A stretch of 64,000 nucleotides of DNA from Ulvibacterium sp965228935 (GCF_965228935.1 NZ_OZ245846.1:2356001-2420000), one strand, 5' to 3'. Numbered from the stretch's first letter, positions 34,904-43,890 are shown. Notes: generated by a model not told the origin, from the sequence alone. Program-made: numbers and translations.

Positions 34904-35881
34904 ATGAAAACATTACAGTTTAGGGAAGCTATTGCCGAGGCCATGTCCGAGGAGATGCGCAGGGATGAAACCATTTACTTAATGGGCGAGGAAGTTGCGG
35001 AATACAATGGTGCTTATAAGGCATCCAAGGGGATGTTGGATGAGTTTGGCCCTGAGCGGGTTATAGATACCCCTATTTCGGAGTTGGGCTTTGCCGGAGT
35101 GGGAGTCGGATCTGCCATGAATGGTAACCGACCGATCATTGAATTCATGACGTTCAATTTTGCATTGGTGGGAATAGACCAAATCGTCAATAATGCCGCA
35201 AAAATAAGGCAAATGTCCGGTGGACAGTTTAACTGCCCCATTGTTTTTAGGGGGCCTACGGCCTCTGCGGGCCAATTGGCGGCTACACATTCCCAGGCTT
35301 TTGAAAGCTGGTACGCCAACTGTCCCGGCCTTAAGGTGGTAGTCCCTTCCAACCCTAATGACGCGAAAGGATTGCTGAAATCGGCCATACGGGACGATGA
35401 CCCTGTTATTTTTATGGAGTCGGAACAGATGTACGGGGACAAAGGGGAAGTTCCGGAAGGCGAATATACCATTCCCCTGGGGGTTGCGGATATTCGGAGG
35501 GAAGGAACCGATGTCACCATCGTCTCTTTTGGGAAAATCATAAAAGAAGCGGATAAGGCTGCTGATGAGCTTGCCAAAGAGAACATCAGTTGTGAAATCA
35601 TTGATTTGAGGACCGTTAAACCCATGGATTCCGAAGCCATTTTTAAATCCGTAAAAAAGACCAATAGATTGGTAGTTCTCGAAGAGGCTTGGCCTTTTGG
35701 CAATGTGGCCACGGAAATTACCTATCAGGTGCAATCCAACATTTTTGATTACTTGGACGCTCCTATTGTAAAGATCAATACAGCGGACACTCCGGCACCG
35801 TACTCTCCCGTTTTATTGGAAGAATGGCTTCCTAATTACAAGGACGTCGTCCAGGCCGTTAAAAAAGTGTTATATAAATAA
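34904..35881 (+). CDS. pdhB: Pyruvate dehydrogenase E1 component, beta subunit
   Basis: 325 aa from ATG at 34904 (MKTLQFREAIAEAMSEEM). Family blocks are YLMGEEVAEYNGAYKASKG, DTPISELGFAGVGVGSAMNG, EFMTFNFALVGIDQIVNNAAK, GGQFNCPIVFRGP and the C-terminal EEAWPFGNVATEI. It completes E1 with PdhA, whose gene is 26 kb away. It faces etfB across the palindrome and is followed by a terminator. Confidence 0.96.
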   Translation: MKTLQFREAIAEAMSEEMRRDETIYLMGEEVAEYNGAYKASKGMLDEFGPERVIDTPISELGFAGVGVGSAMNGNRPIIEFMTFNFALVGIDQIVNNAAKIRQMSGGQFNCPIVFRGPTASAGQLAATHSQAFESWYANCPGLKVVVPSNPNDAKGLLKSAIRDDDPVIFMESEQMYGDKGEVPEGEYTIPLGVADIRREGTDVTIVSFGKIIKEADKAADELAKENISCEIIDLRTVKPMDSEAIFKSVKKTNRLVVLEEAWPFGNVATEITYQVQSNIFDYLDAPIVKINTADTPAPYSPVLLEEWLPNYKDVVQAVKKVLYK

Positions 35882-35907
35882 GGTAAACCATATTGTAAAG
35901 GTATATT

Positions 35908-35943
35908 AGCTTCCTCGACTAAAATCGGCGAAGCTTTTTTATT
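35908..35943 (+). terminator. Terminator after pdhB
   Basis: AGCTTC (35908-35913) pairs with GAAGCT (35930-35935), the helix extending inward with one mismatch, followed by six T. Confidence 0.7.
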
Positions 35944-35986
35944 GGTACGCTATTTGATCAAGGAACAGTTGCGAATATTCCACTGC

Positions 35987-38482
35987 ATGAAAAAAATCCT
36001 TTTCCTACTACTCTTTCTTTTTTCCTTTATCGCTATTTCACAAACCAAGGTCGGGGGTGTTGTTCTGGACGAATCCGGAAAACCTGTTGCATTTGCTAAC
36101 GTGCTGTTTAAAAACTCTATGGAAGGTACCATTACCAATGACAATGGTCGTTTTTATATGGAATCCGATGGCAATCACGAAATTTTGACCGTATCCTTTA
36201 TCGGCTACGATACACAGGAAATTCCATTGACTTCCAGCGTCAGTTACAATATGGAGGTGGTATTAAAGGAATCCACCGAACAATTGGATGAAGTGGTGGT
36301 CTATTCCGGGAAACAGTCGAAAAAAAATAATCCCGCCGTAGAGATTCTAAAGAAGATTTGGGCCAAAAAAAGGGAAAATGGTGTTCGAAAGTTTAAGCAA
36401 TATCAATATGATAAATATGAAAAGGTAGAATTCGACCTTAATACCATAGATAGTGCCCTTATGAAGAGTAAAATTTTTAGGGGGCTGGAATTTGTCTTTA
36501 AAGATTTGGATACCTCTCGCATCACTGGTAAAACCTATCTCCCTATTTTTTTGAACGAAACATTTTCCAAGGTTCATGGCGATAATCTTTTGAACGAGGA
36601 AAAGGAAGTGGTGCTGGGAAATAAAAATTCGGGTTTTGATAACAATCAGGCCATCATCGCATTTGTAAAAGACCTATACCAGAACTATGATATATATGAT
36701 AACTACCTCAAGTTTTTTGATAAGAGCTTTACCAGCCCCCTATCAAGAACTGGGGTGGATACCTATAATTATGTTCTTCGGGACAGTGCCTTTATAGAAG
36801 GGAAATGGTGTTACAATATAGTATACTATCCCCGAAGGAAGAACGAACTCACCTTTAAGGGAGATTTTTGGGTGAACGATTCTACCTATGCCATAAAGAA
36901 CATCAATCTGGAGGTCACTAAAAGTGCCAATATCAATTGGGTGAAGGAAATTTACATTGAACAGGATTTTGATGTTGTAAACGATTCCGTATTCTTATTG
37001 AAACGGGATTATATGTTAAGCGACTTCAGCTTTCAGAAAAAAGAGGAATCTCGGGGAATCTATGGAAAACGGACAACGGTTTATGACAATTATGAATTCG
37101 ATATTCCAAAACCAAAAAATTTCTATAAGGCAGAGGGGAATCCTTTCGACCCTCAGATTTTGGATCGCGACAGCATATTTTGGAAGAATAACAGGCTTGA
37201 GGCCCTTAATAAGGATGAAAAAGGCATCTATCAATTATTGGATACGTTGAAGACGGTTCCCAAGTTTAAGACCTATTATAATCTGGTGAGTGTGCTGGGA
37301 TCGGGTTATATCGAAATTGATAAATGGAATCTGGATATCGGGGACGTATATAGCATTTTTGGTTTTAACGATGCGGAAGGGGTACGGTTAAGGGGAGGTG
37401 CCCGTACCTATTTTGGACAGAACGATCCATGGCGCTTGGAAGGGTATATGGCTTATGGTTTTACGGACAAAAAGGTAAAGCATGGATTCTCGGCCAAGTT
37501 TTTATTGGACAAGAAGAGTAGATTGATAATTTCGGGGGGAAATAGAAGGGATATTGAACAACTGGGCATTAGCCTTACCTCTACCAACGATGTTTTAGGT
37601 AGAAGTGTGGCGTCGTCAGCTATTTTTACGGTAGGAGCCAATGATAGGTTGACGAATATTAACCTGAGCACCTTTAATCTGGAGATGGAACCATTGACCA
37701 ATTTTAGGATACGTCTGGGTAGCTCTTTTAGGACATTGAGTTCCGCATTGCCTGATGCCTTTAGCTTGGAATACGTGGATAACGAATCGCCAACAGGAAT
37801 TTCATCGGAAATAAAACAATTTGATCTAAGTACCCTGCTTATTTACACCCCTGGGAAAAGGACCATAGGCTATGGGGTGGAGCGCAAGGACATCAATGAT
37901 AACTATAGCACCTTGCTTTTGAACTATACCCGGGGAATCGATGGTTTTTTGGAGAGCGACTTCAATTACAGTAAAATTCAATTTTCGTATACCCAGCCCT
38001 GGCAATTGGGAGGGTTTGGAAGATTGTTCAGCACCATTGAGATAGGGAAGACCTTTGGAGAGGTTCCCTTAGGGTTATTAAACGTAGTGCCTGGTAACCA
38101 GACTTTGTTCTCCATATATAATACCTTTCCCAATTTGGATTTTTACGAGTTTGTGACCGATACCTATGCATCTGTTCATTTGGAGCATAATTTTAATGGA
38201 CGGCTGTTTTCCAGAATACCCTTATTGAGAAAATGGAACTTAAGGGAAATTGTAGGGCTACGCGGAGTCTGGGGGGAGCTTTCCGATGAAAATATAGCCC
38301 TGAGCGCCCCAACGAACATCCCCCTGCTGGCACCCGATGAAAGAATTTACTATGAGTATTCCGTGGGAATAGGGAATATCTTCAAAATATTTCGGATCGA
38401 CTTTAATTTTCGGGGAAATTATTTGGACAACCCCAATGCGCGACCTTTTAGCGTTACAGGGACTTTTGGGTTTAATTTCTGA
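35987..38482 (+). CDS. DUF5686 outer-membrane protein with carboxypeptidase-regulatory-like N-terminal domain
   Basis: 831 aa from ATG at 35987. A signal peptide (MKKILFLLLFLFSFIAISQ) precedes a CarboxypepD_reg-like domain at about 20-105 (VGGVVLDESGKPVAFANVLF..TVSFIGYDTQEI), as at the N-terminus of SusC-type receptors. No plug domain follows. The remaining 700 residues are the DUF5686 region, ending in barrel strands and a terminal Phe (SVTGTFGFNF), so an outer-membrane location is likely. The function is unknown. The ppa gene follows 73 nt later with its own promoter. Confidence 0.85.
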   Translation: MKKILFLLLFLFSFIAISQTKVGGVVLDESGKPVAFANVLFKNSMEGTITNDNGRFYMESDGNHEILTVSFIGYDTQEIPLTSSVSYNMEVVLKESTEQLDEVVVYSGKQSKKNNPAVEILKKIWAKKRENGVRKFKQYQYDKYEKVEFDLNTIDSALMKSKIFRGLEFVFKDLDTSRITGKTYLPIFLNETFSKVHGDNLLNEEKEVVLGNKNSGFDNNQAIIAFVKDLYQNYDIYDNYLKFFDKSFTSPLSRTGVDTYNYVLRDSAFIEGKWCYNIVYYPRRKNELTFKGDFWVNDSTYAIKNINLEVTKSANINWVKEIYIEQDFDVVNDSVFLLKRDYMLSDFSFQKKEESRGIYGKRTTVYDNYEFDIPKPKNFYKAEGNPFDPQILDRDSIFWKNNRLEALNKDEKGIYQLLDTLKTVPKFKTYYNLVSVLGSGYIEIDKWNLDIGDVYSIFGFNDAEGVRLRGGARTYFGQNDPWRLEGYMAYGFTDKKVKHGFSAKFLLDKKSRLIISGGNRRDIEQLGISLTSTNDVLGRSVASSAIFTVGANDRLTNINLSTFNLEMEPLTNFRIRLGSSFRTLSSALPDAFSLEYVDNESPTGISSEIKQFDLSTLLIYTPGKRTIGYGVERKDINDNYSTLLLNYTRGIDGFLESDFNYSKIQFSYTQPWQLGGFGRLFSTIEIGKTFGEVPLGLLNVVPGNQTLFSIYNTFPNLDFYEFVTDTYASVHLEHNFNGRLFSRIPLLRKWNLREIVGLRGVWGELSDENIALSAPTNIPLLAPDERIYYEYSVGIGNIFKIFRIDFNFRGNYLDNPNARPFSVTGTFGFNF

Positions 38483-38526
38483 TTCCCTAACTTCAGTATT
38501 GCCCGCTACAGGGAAATCCATTTTCG

Positions 38527-38534
38527 TAGCTTTG
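38527..38534 (+). promoter_or_regulatory. -7 box of ppa
   Basis: TAGCTTTG fits TAnnTTTG and ends 21 nt before the ppa ATG. The nearest TTG (38499-38501) is 25 nt upstream, a little far. Confidence 0.45.
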
Positions 38535-38555
38535 TAAATCAAAAATAATGTTACT

Positions 38556-39083
38556 ATGAAAGCCGAAGAAGTATCCTCTTTTGATGTATTGATCGAAATT
38601 CCCAAGGGAAGCCGAAATAAATATGAATATGATTTTGAGCTTAAAAAAATTCGATATGACCGAATGATATTTTCTTCAATGATGTATCCTGCGGATTATG
38701 GCTTTATTCCGGAAACCCTGGCTTTGGACGGGGATCCTTTGGATGTCTTGGTTTTGGTTACCGAACCTACTTTTCCCGGATGTGTCATGGAGGTAAAACC
38801 CATTGGAGTATTCCACATGACCGATGAGAAGGGCCCCGATGAAAAAGTTATTTGTGTCCCCATTTCCGACCCTATCGGGAACAAGACCAAGGATCTCAGT
38901 GATTTGAACCCCCACTTAATAAAGGAAATAGAACATTTTTTTAAGGTCTATAAAGATTTGGAGAAGAAAAAAGTAGATGTGGGTGGCTGGGGCAATGTGG
39001 ATGAAGCCAAGGATATCGTGGCCAAATGCATCAATAGATTTACAAAAAGCGATGTTCCTACAAAGGAGGTCAGCATCAAATGA
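38556..39083 (+). CDS. ppa: Soluble inorganic pyrophosphatase (family I)
   Basis: 175 aa. It hydrolyses pyrophosphate in the cytoplasm. The family I signature is DGDPLDVLVL near residue 56. Other marks are the N-terminal IEIPKGSRNKYEYD, FIPETLALDGDPL and a Lys/Asp-rich C-terminal helix. It sits directly before a membrane pyrophosphatase gene but is separated from it by a terminator and a new promoter. Confidence 0.95.
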   Translation: MKAEEVSSFDVLIEIPKGSRNKYEYDFELKKIRYDRMIFSSMMYPADYGFIPETLALDGDPLDVLVLVTEPTFPGCVMEVKPIGVFHMTDEKGPDEKVICVPISDPIGNKTKDLSDLNPHLIKEIEHFFKVYKDLEKKKVDVGGWGNVDEAKDIVAKCINRFTKSDVPTKEVSIK

Positions 39084-39112
39084 AAACTACACTTTATAAC
39101 TCCTTAAATAAT

Positions 39113-39143
39113 AGCAATATCCGGTAGGAGATATTGCTTTTTT
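39113..39143 (+). terminator. Terminator after ppa
   Basis: A 9-bp perfect stem, AGCAATATC (39113-39121) with GATATTGCT (39130-39138), followed by T6. Confidence 0.85.
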
Positions 39144-39160
39144 ATTCTGTTCTATTTTAC

Positions 39161-39168
39161 TACTTTTG
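39161..39168 (+). promoter_or_regulatory. -7 box of hppA
   Basis: TACTTTTG matches TAnnTTTG and lies 36 nt before the ATG. No clear -33 element. Confidence 0.4.
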
Positions 39169-39204
39169 CCCCCGTTCTAAAAAAATTATAAACAACTAAA
39201 CAAA

Positions 39205-41592
39205 ATGGAATTAATCGTAAAGTTTTTACCTGTTTTTGGAGTACTGGCCCTATTGTTCGTATTCATTAAAAATATGTGGGTGTCCAAACAAGAAGTCGGC
39301 GATGCCAAAATGGCGCGGATCGCTAAAAATATTGCCGACGGAGCTATGTCCTTCTTAAAGGCGGAGTACAAAATTCTTTCGATTTTCGTTATAGCCGTTG
39401 CCGTACTTCTTTTCTTTAAAGGTAGCACCGAGGAAGGTTCCAACGGAATGGTCGCCGTATCCTTTATAGTCGGTGCCATCTGTTCAGCTTTGGCAGGATT
39501 TATAGGCATGCGGGTCGCGACAAAAGCAAATGTAAGAACTACACAGGCCGCCCGTACTTCTTTGGGAAAGGCCTTGGAGGTCGCTTTTGCCGGGGGATCT
39601 GTCATGGGATTGGGAGTCGTTGGTTTGGGTGTTTTGGGCCTTAGTGCCTTGTTTATGATTTATAGTGGACAAGGCTGGGAAATTGGTGAAGTCTTGAACG
39701 TACTTTCAGGATTCTCTTTGGGAGCCTCTTCAATTGCCCTGTTCGCCCGTGTGGGTGGCGGTATTTATACCAAGGCCGCGGACGTTGGCGCCGATTTGGT
39801 AGGAAAAGTGGAAGCCGGAATCCCGGAGGACCACCCGCTTAACCCTGCAACTATTGCGGATAACGTAGGGGATAATGTTGGTGACGTTGCAGGAATGGGC
39901 GCGGATCTTTTTGAATCCTATGTAGGTTCAATTATCGGTACCATGGTATTAGGGGCCGCATTTACGCAGATTCCCGCTTTTACCAATGCTTTTGATGGTT
40001 TGGGAGCTGTATATCTCCCATTGGTCCTGGCCGCGGTAGGAATTATAATGTCCATTGTTGGTTCGTTTTTTGTGAAGGTAAAGGACGGTGGAAATCCACA
40101 AACGGCCTTGAACATCGGGGAATTTGGTTCGGCCGGCCTTATGTTGGTGGCTTCCTATTTTATTATTACACAAATGCTTCCCGAAAGTTGGACTTTCGGA
40201 GGGGCCGAATATACATCCTTAGGTGTTTTCCTGGCAGTTCTTTCGGGATTAATTGCAGGTCTTGCTGTAGGCAAGGTAACGGAGTATTACACCGGGACGG
40301 GAACAAAGCCCGTAAGCGCCATTGTAAGACAATCCGATACGGGAGCGGCCACCAATATTATTTCCGGTCTGGGTGTGGGCATGATGTCTACCATGTTTCC
40401 CATTTTGTTGATTGCGGGAGCCATTTTGATATCACATCATTTTGCCGGATTGTACGGTATCGCAATAGCTGCTGTTGGAATGTTGGCCAATACGGGAATC
40501 CAATTGGCCGTTGACGCTTATGGACCAATTTCCGATAATGCCGGAGGAATTGCCGAAATGGCCGAATTACCGAGTGAAGTCCGTGAGCGTACCGATAAAT
40601 TGGATGCTGTTGGAAATACAACAGCCGCTATTGGTAAGGGTTTCGCAATCGCATCAGCTGCATTGACGGCATTAGCCCTGTTCGCGGCCTTTATGCAAAC
40701 GGCGAATGTAACCGCGATCGATGTTTCAAAACCGAACATCATGGCTGGTCTGTTGGTAGGAGGGATGCTACCTTTTGTATTCTCTGCTTTGTCCATGAAT
40801 GCCGTTGGTCGTGCCGCTATGGCGATGATTGAAGAGGTACGCCGCCAGTTTAGGGATATCCCTCAATTAAAAGCCGCCTTGGAAGTAATGCGCGCCGTAA
40901 ATTCCGATATGTCCAAAGCTACTTCGGAGCAGCGTGATGTTTTTGACAAAGCCGACGGCCTTGCCGAATACGAAAAGTGTGTCGCTATTTCTACGACCGC
41001 TTCCATTAAGGAAATGGTATTGCCCGGTCTTTTGGCTATTGCGGTTCCTGTTGCCGTAGGGTTCATTGGTGGGGCCGAAATGTTAGGCGGCCTCTTGGCC
41101 GGTGTTACTACAGCCGGGGTGTTGATGGCCATTTTTCAATCGAATGCCGGGGGCGCTTGGGACAACGCCAAGAAAATGATCGAAGAGCAAGGACGCAAGG
41201 GAACCGATGCCCATAAAGCGGCCGTTGTTGGGGATACGGTCGGTGACCCTTTTAAGGATACTTCCGGACCCTCCCTGAACATTCTTTTAAAGTTGATGTC
41301 CGTTGTGGCCCTGGTCATTGCGCCAAGTATTGCTTTGAATGTTAGTGGAATGGCCAGCAATACGGATGCCCAGGAAATAAAATTGGAAATGGATACAGAA
41401 AGTGCGGATGTGGCAGAAACAACTATTGCTTTCACTACTGTTGTAAATGGTGAAGAGGTTTTGGAGGAAAAAACGTTTACGGGAACCCAGACCGAGGTTA
41501 AGGCGCAATCGGGAGATTCGGAAAATGATATAGTGGAAACACGAGCAACAAATGTCGATGCCACTCAGGAAAAAGGCGATGTCGGAAAGTAA
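39205..41592 (+). CDS. hppA: Membrane-bound, K+-dependent-type pyrophosphatase (ion pump)
   Basis: 795 aa with about 16 membrane helices. It couples pyrophosphate hydrolysis to H+ or Na+ export. Signature blocks are DVGADLVGKVEAGIPEDHP and DNVGDNVGDVAGMGADLFE, with the C-terminal DTVGDPFKDTSGPSLNILLKL. The Ala in GNTTAAIGKG (Lys in K+-independent enzymes) points to the K+-dependent subfamily, in which Na+ pumping is common, so the ion is probably Na+ but not certain. About 65 acidic, Thr/Glu-rich residues after the last helix form an unusual hydrophilic tail. Confidence 0.95.
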   Translation: MELIVKFLPVFGVLALLFVFIKNMWVSKQEVGDAKMARIAKNIADGAMSFLKAEYKILSIFVIAVAVLLFFKGSTEEGSNGMVAVSFIVGAICSALAGFIGMRVATKANVRTTQAARTSLGKALEVAFAGGSVMGLGVVGLGVLGLSALFMIYSGQGWEIGEVLNVLSGFSLGASSIALFARVGGGIYTKAADVGADLVGKVEAGIPEDHPLNPATIADNVGDNVGDVAGMGADLFESYVGSIIGTMVLGAAFTQIPAFTNAFDGLGAVYLPLVLAAVGIIMSIVGSFFVKVKDGGNPQTALNIGEFGSAGLMLVASYFIITQMLPESWTFGGAEYTSLGVFLAVLSGLIAGLAVGKVTEYYTGTGTKPVSAIVRQSDTGAATNIISGLGVGMMSTMFPILLIAGAILISHHFAGLYGIAIAAVGMLANTGIQLAVDAYGPISDNAGGIAEMAELPSEVRERTDKLDAVGNTTAAIGKGFAIASAALTALALFAAFMQTANVTAIDVSKPNIMAGLLVGGMLPFVFSALSMNAVGRAAMAMIEEVRRQFRDIPQLKAALEVMRAVNSDMSKATSEQRDVFDKADGLAEYEKCVAISTTASIKEMVLPGLLAIAVPVAVGFIGGAEMLGGLLAGVTTAGVLMAIFQSNAGGAWDNAKKMIEEQGRKGTDAHKAAVVGDTVGDPFKDTSGPSLNILLKLMSVVALVIAPSIALNVSGMASNTDAQEIKLEMDTESADVAETTIAFTTVVNGEEVLEEKTFTGTQTEVKAQSGDSENDIVETRATNVDATQEKGDVGK

Positions 41593-41610
41593 AAATAACT
41601 TTTCAAAATA

Positions 41611-41643
41611 AAAAAAGGCAAACCATTACGGTTTGCCTTTTTT
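41611..41643. terminator. Bidirectional terminator between hppA and tonB
   Basis: A 14-bp stem including the A/T flanks: AAAAAAGGCAAACC (41611-41624) with GGTTTGCCTTTTTT (41630-41643), loop ATTAC. T-tracts on both strands serve both convergent genes. Confidence 0.9.
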
Positions 41644-41651
41644 GTTTGCCG

Positions 41652-42377
41652 TCATCGCAACTTAAAGGTTATAGGTATCACAAAGGGAACCTTTACAGGT
41701 GTACCCCGTTGTTTACCAGGAGTCATTTTGGGAAGTTTACCAATAATTCTGGCAGCCTCTGTCTCTAGAATTTTGTCCGGCCCTCTCATTTTTAAGTCTC
41801 CTATACTACCATCTTTCTGAATAACGAACATGGTATGGACTTTTCCTTCAATTCCCATTTCTTGGGCTAATTTTGGATATTGAAAGACTTTATTTATATG
41901 TTTTTGCATCATTTTTTGAAAACAGGCCCTTTTATCGGATGCGTTTTCGCATCCAGGAAAAACAGGAACATCTTCAATTAAAATAAAGGGAACCGAAACA
42001 TCTTCTTCAACTTCGGCCACTTCAATCTCCTGTACTTGCATCACCGGGGTGTCCTGGGTTGTGTTATCGGACATGATTTCCGTTTCGATGATATCCACTT
42101 TGTTGTCGGCTATTTCAATTAACGGGGGAGCCACTGGTGGAGGAGGGGGTGGAGGTGTAAAATGTATTGTTAAGGGAACTTCTTCGATTAGCTCATCTTC
42201 TACGTTCATTCCCTCCAAGTCATAGTCGGTTTTATCATAACTCTTCCATTCCAAAGCGATATAGGTCAATAGTAAAATGAGGGTAAGACCGGCTACAAAA
42301 AACATTGCCCTGTTTTTGTTCAAATCGATTTTTGGGTTCTTTTTTGGTTTCATCATGTTGCCATTTAAAGTTTCCAT
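41652..42377 (-). CDS. tonB: TonB energy transducer
   Basis: 241 aa from ATG at 42377; ATGs at 42356 and 42353 are alternatives. A basic N-terminus (KPKKNPKIDLNKN) precedes one inner-membrane helix (AMFFVAGLTLILLLTYIALEW), a proline stretch (TPPPPPPPVAPP) and a C-terminal TonB domain (VFPGCENASDKRACFQKMM..YPKLAQEMGIEGKVHTMFVI..PGKQRGTPVKVPFVIPITFKLR). The PGC motif in this domain is typical of Bacteroidota. It passes proton-motive energy to outer-membrane receptors; no ExbBD genes are adjacent. Confidence 0.92.
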   Translation of the reverse strand: METLNGNMMKPKKNPKIDLNKNRAMFFVAGLTLILLLTYIALEWKSYDKTDYDLEGMNVEDELIEEVPLTIHFTPPPPPPPVAPPLIEIADNKVDIIETEIMSDNTTQDTPVMQVQEIEVAEVEEDVSVPFILIEDVPVFPGCENASDKRACFQKMMQKHINKVFQYPKLAQEMGIEGKVHTMFVIQKDGSIGDLKMRGPDKILETEAARIIGKLPKMTPGKQRGTPVKVPFVIPITFKLR

Positions 42378-42526
42378 AAATCTATTGCCCAAGAATCGCC
42401 CTCAAAAGGACTAATGAGTGAAAGCGACCTTTGATTGAGTAAAATGAATCATTGTTTCGAACCTAGAGGGATTTAATCCGAAAAAATGATACCTGATCCA
42501 TTCCCCTGAGTATATTAAGGTTTTGA

Positions 42527-42882
42527 TTGGAGAGATGGGCTATGACCTTACTATTTTTGAATGGGATGAACAGTTTTGGTCATAGGAAATCGAAATATCG
42601 TAAGCCCCAAAAAACAAAAGGAAATCGTAAATATCCTCGAAACATATCCAGATATCCGATTTATCCTGATCGGGATAGTGGAGAACGTGATGCCGATGTT
42701 TATATCAATATCGCCCAAAACAATCCGAACCGTTACAGCCACGATTTATCTTCGAAGCATACCCAACAGAAAATGAATGCTAAAGGGTAATGAATTATTC
42801 AAAAAACATAGGGATACCACAGGTGTGGCATAAAAATGAGGAGGCTATAATATACGCACGTCGGAAAGGATTGCCGCAATAG
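42527..42882 (+). pseudogene. Decayed remnant of an App1-type (DUF2183) phosphatase, C-terminal part only
   Basis: Three reading frames together rebuild the C-terminal part of an App1-like phosphatidate phosphatase domain. KKQKEIVNILETYPDIRF then ILIG (frame of 42576) runs into DSGERDADVYINIAQNNPNR (frame of 42674) through a lost G in the GGGG expected at 42672-42675. The frame then returns for TATIYLRSIPNRK, hits TGA at 42774, continues as GNELFKKHRDTTGVA, and shifts again to HKNEEAIIYARRKGLPQ ending in TAG at 42880-42882. The N-terminal half with the DxDxT active site is missing. Sequencing error could explain one shift but not the missing half. Confidence 0.65.
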
Positions 42883-42888
42883 GTGATT

Positions 42889-43503
42889 CTAGAACAATCC
42901 GTTGATTTCTGCATCTATTTTATGGATCACTTGCCCCAAGTCCTCTGGCTTATCAACAAAATTAAGCTGGTCCACATTTATGATGAGCATATTTCCTTTC
43001 TCATAGCCATGAACCCATGCCTCATATCTTTCATTAAGTCGGCTGAGGTAGTCAATAGAAATGGAGTTCTCATATTCACGCCCCCTTTTATGTATCTGTT
43101 CCACCAAATTGGGAATGGAACTACGTAGGTAAATAAGGAGCTCCGGAGGTTGTACCAGACTTTCCATCAACTCGAAAAGACTTTGATAGTTGGTGAAATC
43201 GCGATTGGTCATTAAGCCCATTGCGTGAAGGTTGGGCGCAAAAATATAGGCGTCTTCATAAATGGTACGATCTTGGATTACTTTTTTACCACTTTCCCTG
43301 ATTTTTAGAATTTGCCTGTACCTATGATTCAAAAAATAGATTTGGAGATTGAAGCTCCACCGTTCCATTTGAGTATAAAAATCGTCCAGATATGGATTGT
43401 CCACAACATCCTCAAAATGGGCTTCCCATTTATAATGTTTGGCCAATAATTTGGTCAAGGTAGTCTTCCCGGCACCTATGTTTCCTGCTACGGCAATGTG
43501 CAT
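42889..43503 (-). CDS. Deoxynucleoside kinase
   Basis: 204 aa. It phosphorylates deoxynucleosides for salvage, with ATP. The P-loop GNIGAGKTTL is at residues 7-16, the ERWSFNLQIYFL substrate block near 50, and the DRT/ERS-type motif is QDRTIYEDAYIFA. LRSSIPNLVEQIHKRGREYE is the LID region. The closest class is deoxyadenosine/deoxyguanosine kinase-like, but specificity cannot be read. It fits the window's other nucleotide salvage genes (cdd, nupC, thyA). Confidence 0.9.
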   Translation of the reverse strand: MHIAVAGNIGAGKTTLTKLLAKHYKWEAHFEDVVDNPYLDDFYTQMERWSFNLQIYFLNHRYRQILKIRESGKKVIQDRTIYEDAYIFAPNLHAMGLMTNRDFTNYQSLFELMESLVQPPELLIYLRSSIPNLVEQIHKRGREYENSISIDYLSRLNERYEAWVHGYEKGNMLIINVDQLNFVDKPEDLGQVIHKIDAEINGLF

Positions 43504-43724
43504 TTAAATTGCGATTTCGGTTAGGCTTTTTTAAAAAGTAACGCCTCACAATATACAAAGTATAAAAGGTTTGCAAAAGAAATCGTTGTTGAAATGCCTA
43601 TTGAAATTGGCCATACTGCTAGTGTCGTAGTTCTGTATAGGTCTTCCTATCCCCAGTTTAATGATCTTTCTGATGTTTTTATACAATTCCATATTAGATT
43701 GCTATTTCAACAAAACAATTTTGC

Positions 43725-43732
43725 TATTTTTG
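43725..43732 (+). promoter_or_regulatory. -7 box of metK
   Basis: TATTTTTG fits TAnnTTTG and lies 14 nt before the riboswitch P1 stem, so the RNA element would be in the 5' leader. No clear -33 TTG. Confidence 0.5.
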
Positions 43733-43740
43733 CGGTTTCT

Positions 43741-43820
43741 AACAAAGAGGAAAGATTTGACTGATTGCAACCTCCAAATCCCAAACTTGTTTTAGGGGTA
43801 AAAATGCTAAAACAGAAGTA
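43741..43820 (+). promoter_or_regulatory. SAM-II-like riboswitch in the metK leader
   Basis: The order and spacing of conserved blocks fit the SAM-II (metA-motif) pseudoknot. P1 is GAGG (43747-43750) with CCTC (43771-43774). The loop carries GATTTG (43754-43759) and ATTGCAA (43764-43770). CTG (43761-43763) can pair with CAG (43813-43815) right after GCTAAAA (43806-43812), forming the pseudoknot. The region between P1 and GCTAAAA is longer than in alphaproteobacterial examples. Start of metK is 75 nt downstream. SAM binding would lower expression of the SAM-making enzyme. Confidence 0.75.
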
Positions 43821-43890
43821 CTTTTTCCGTACCCTATAGCATCTTAAACGTGGTTTACGTTAAATCCTTTCTCGTTTAACCCAATTTATA

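Noticed and set aside
42509..42590. Short plus-strand peptide KVLIGEMGYDLTIFEWDEQF
   Set aside because: Looks protein-like but has no start, ends at once and fits no part of the App1 domain; likely chance or too decayed to place.
42551..42742. Minus-strand 63-codon frame in the tonB-dNK gap
   Set aside because: It is antisense to the App1-type remnant, whose peptides make much better sense on the plus strand.
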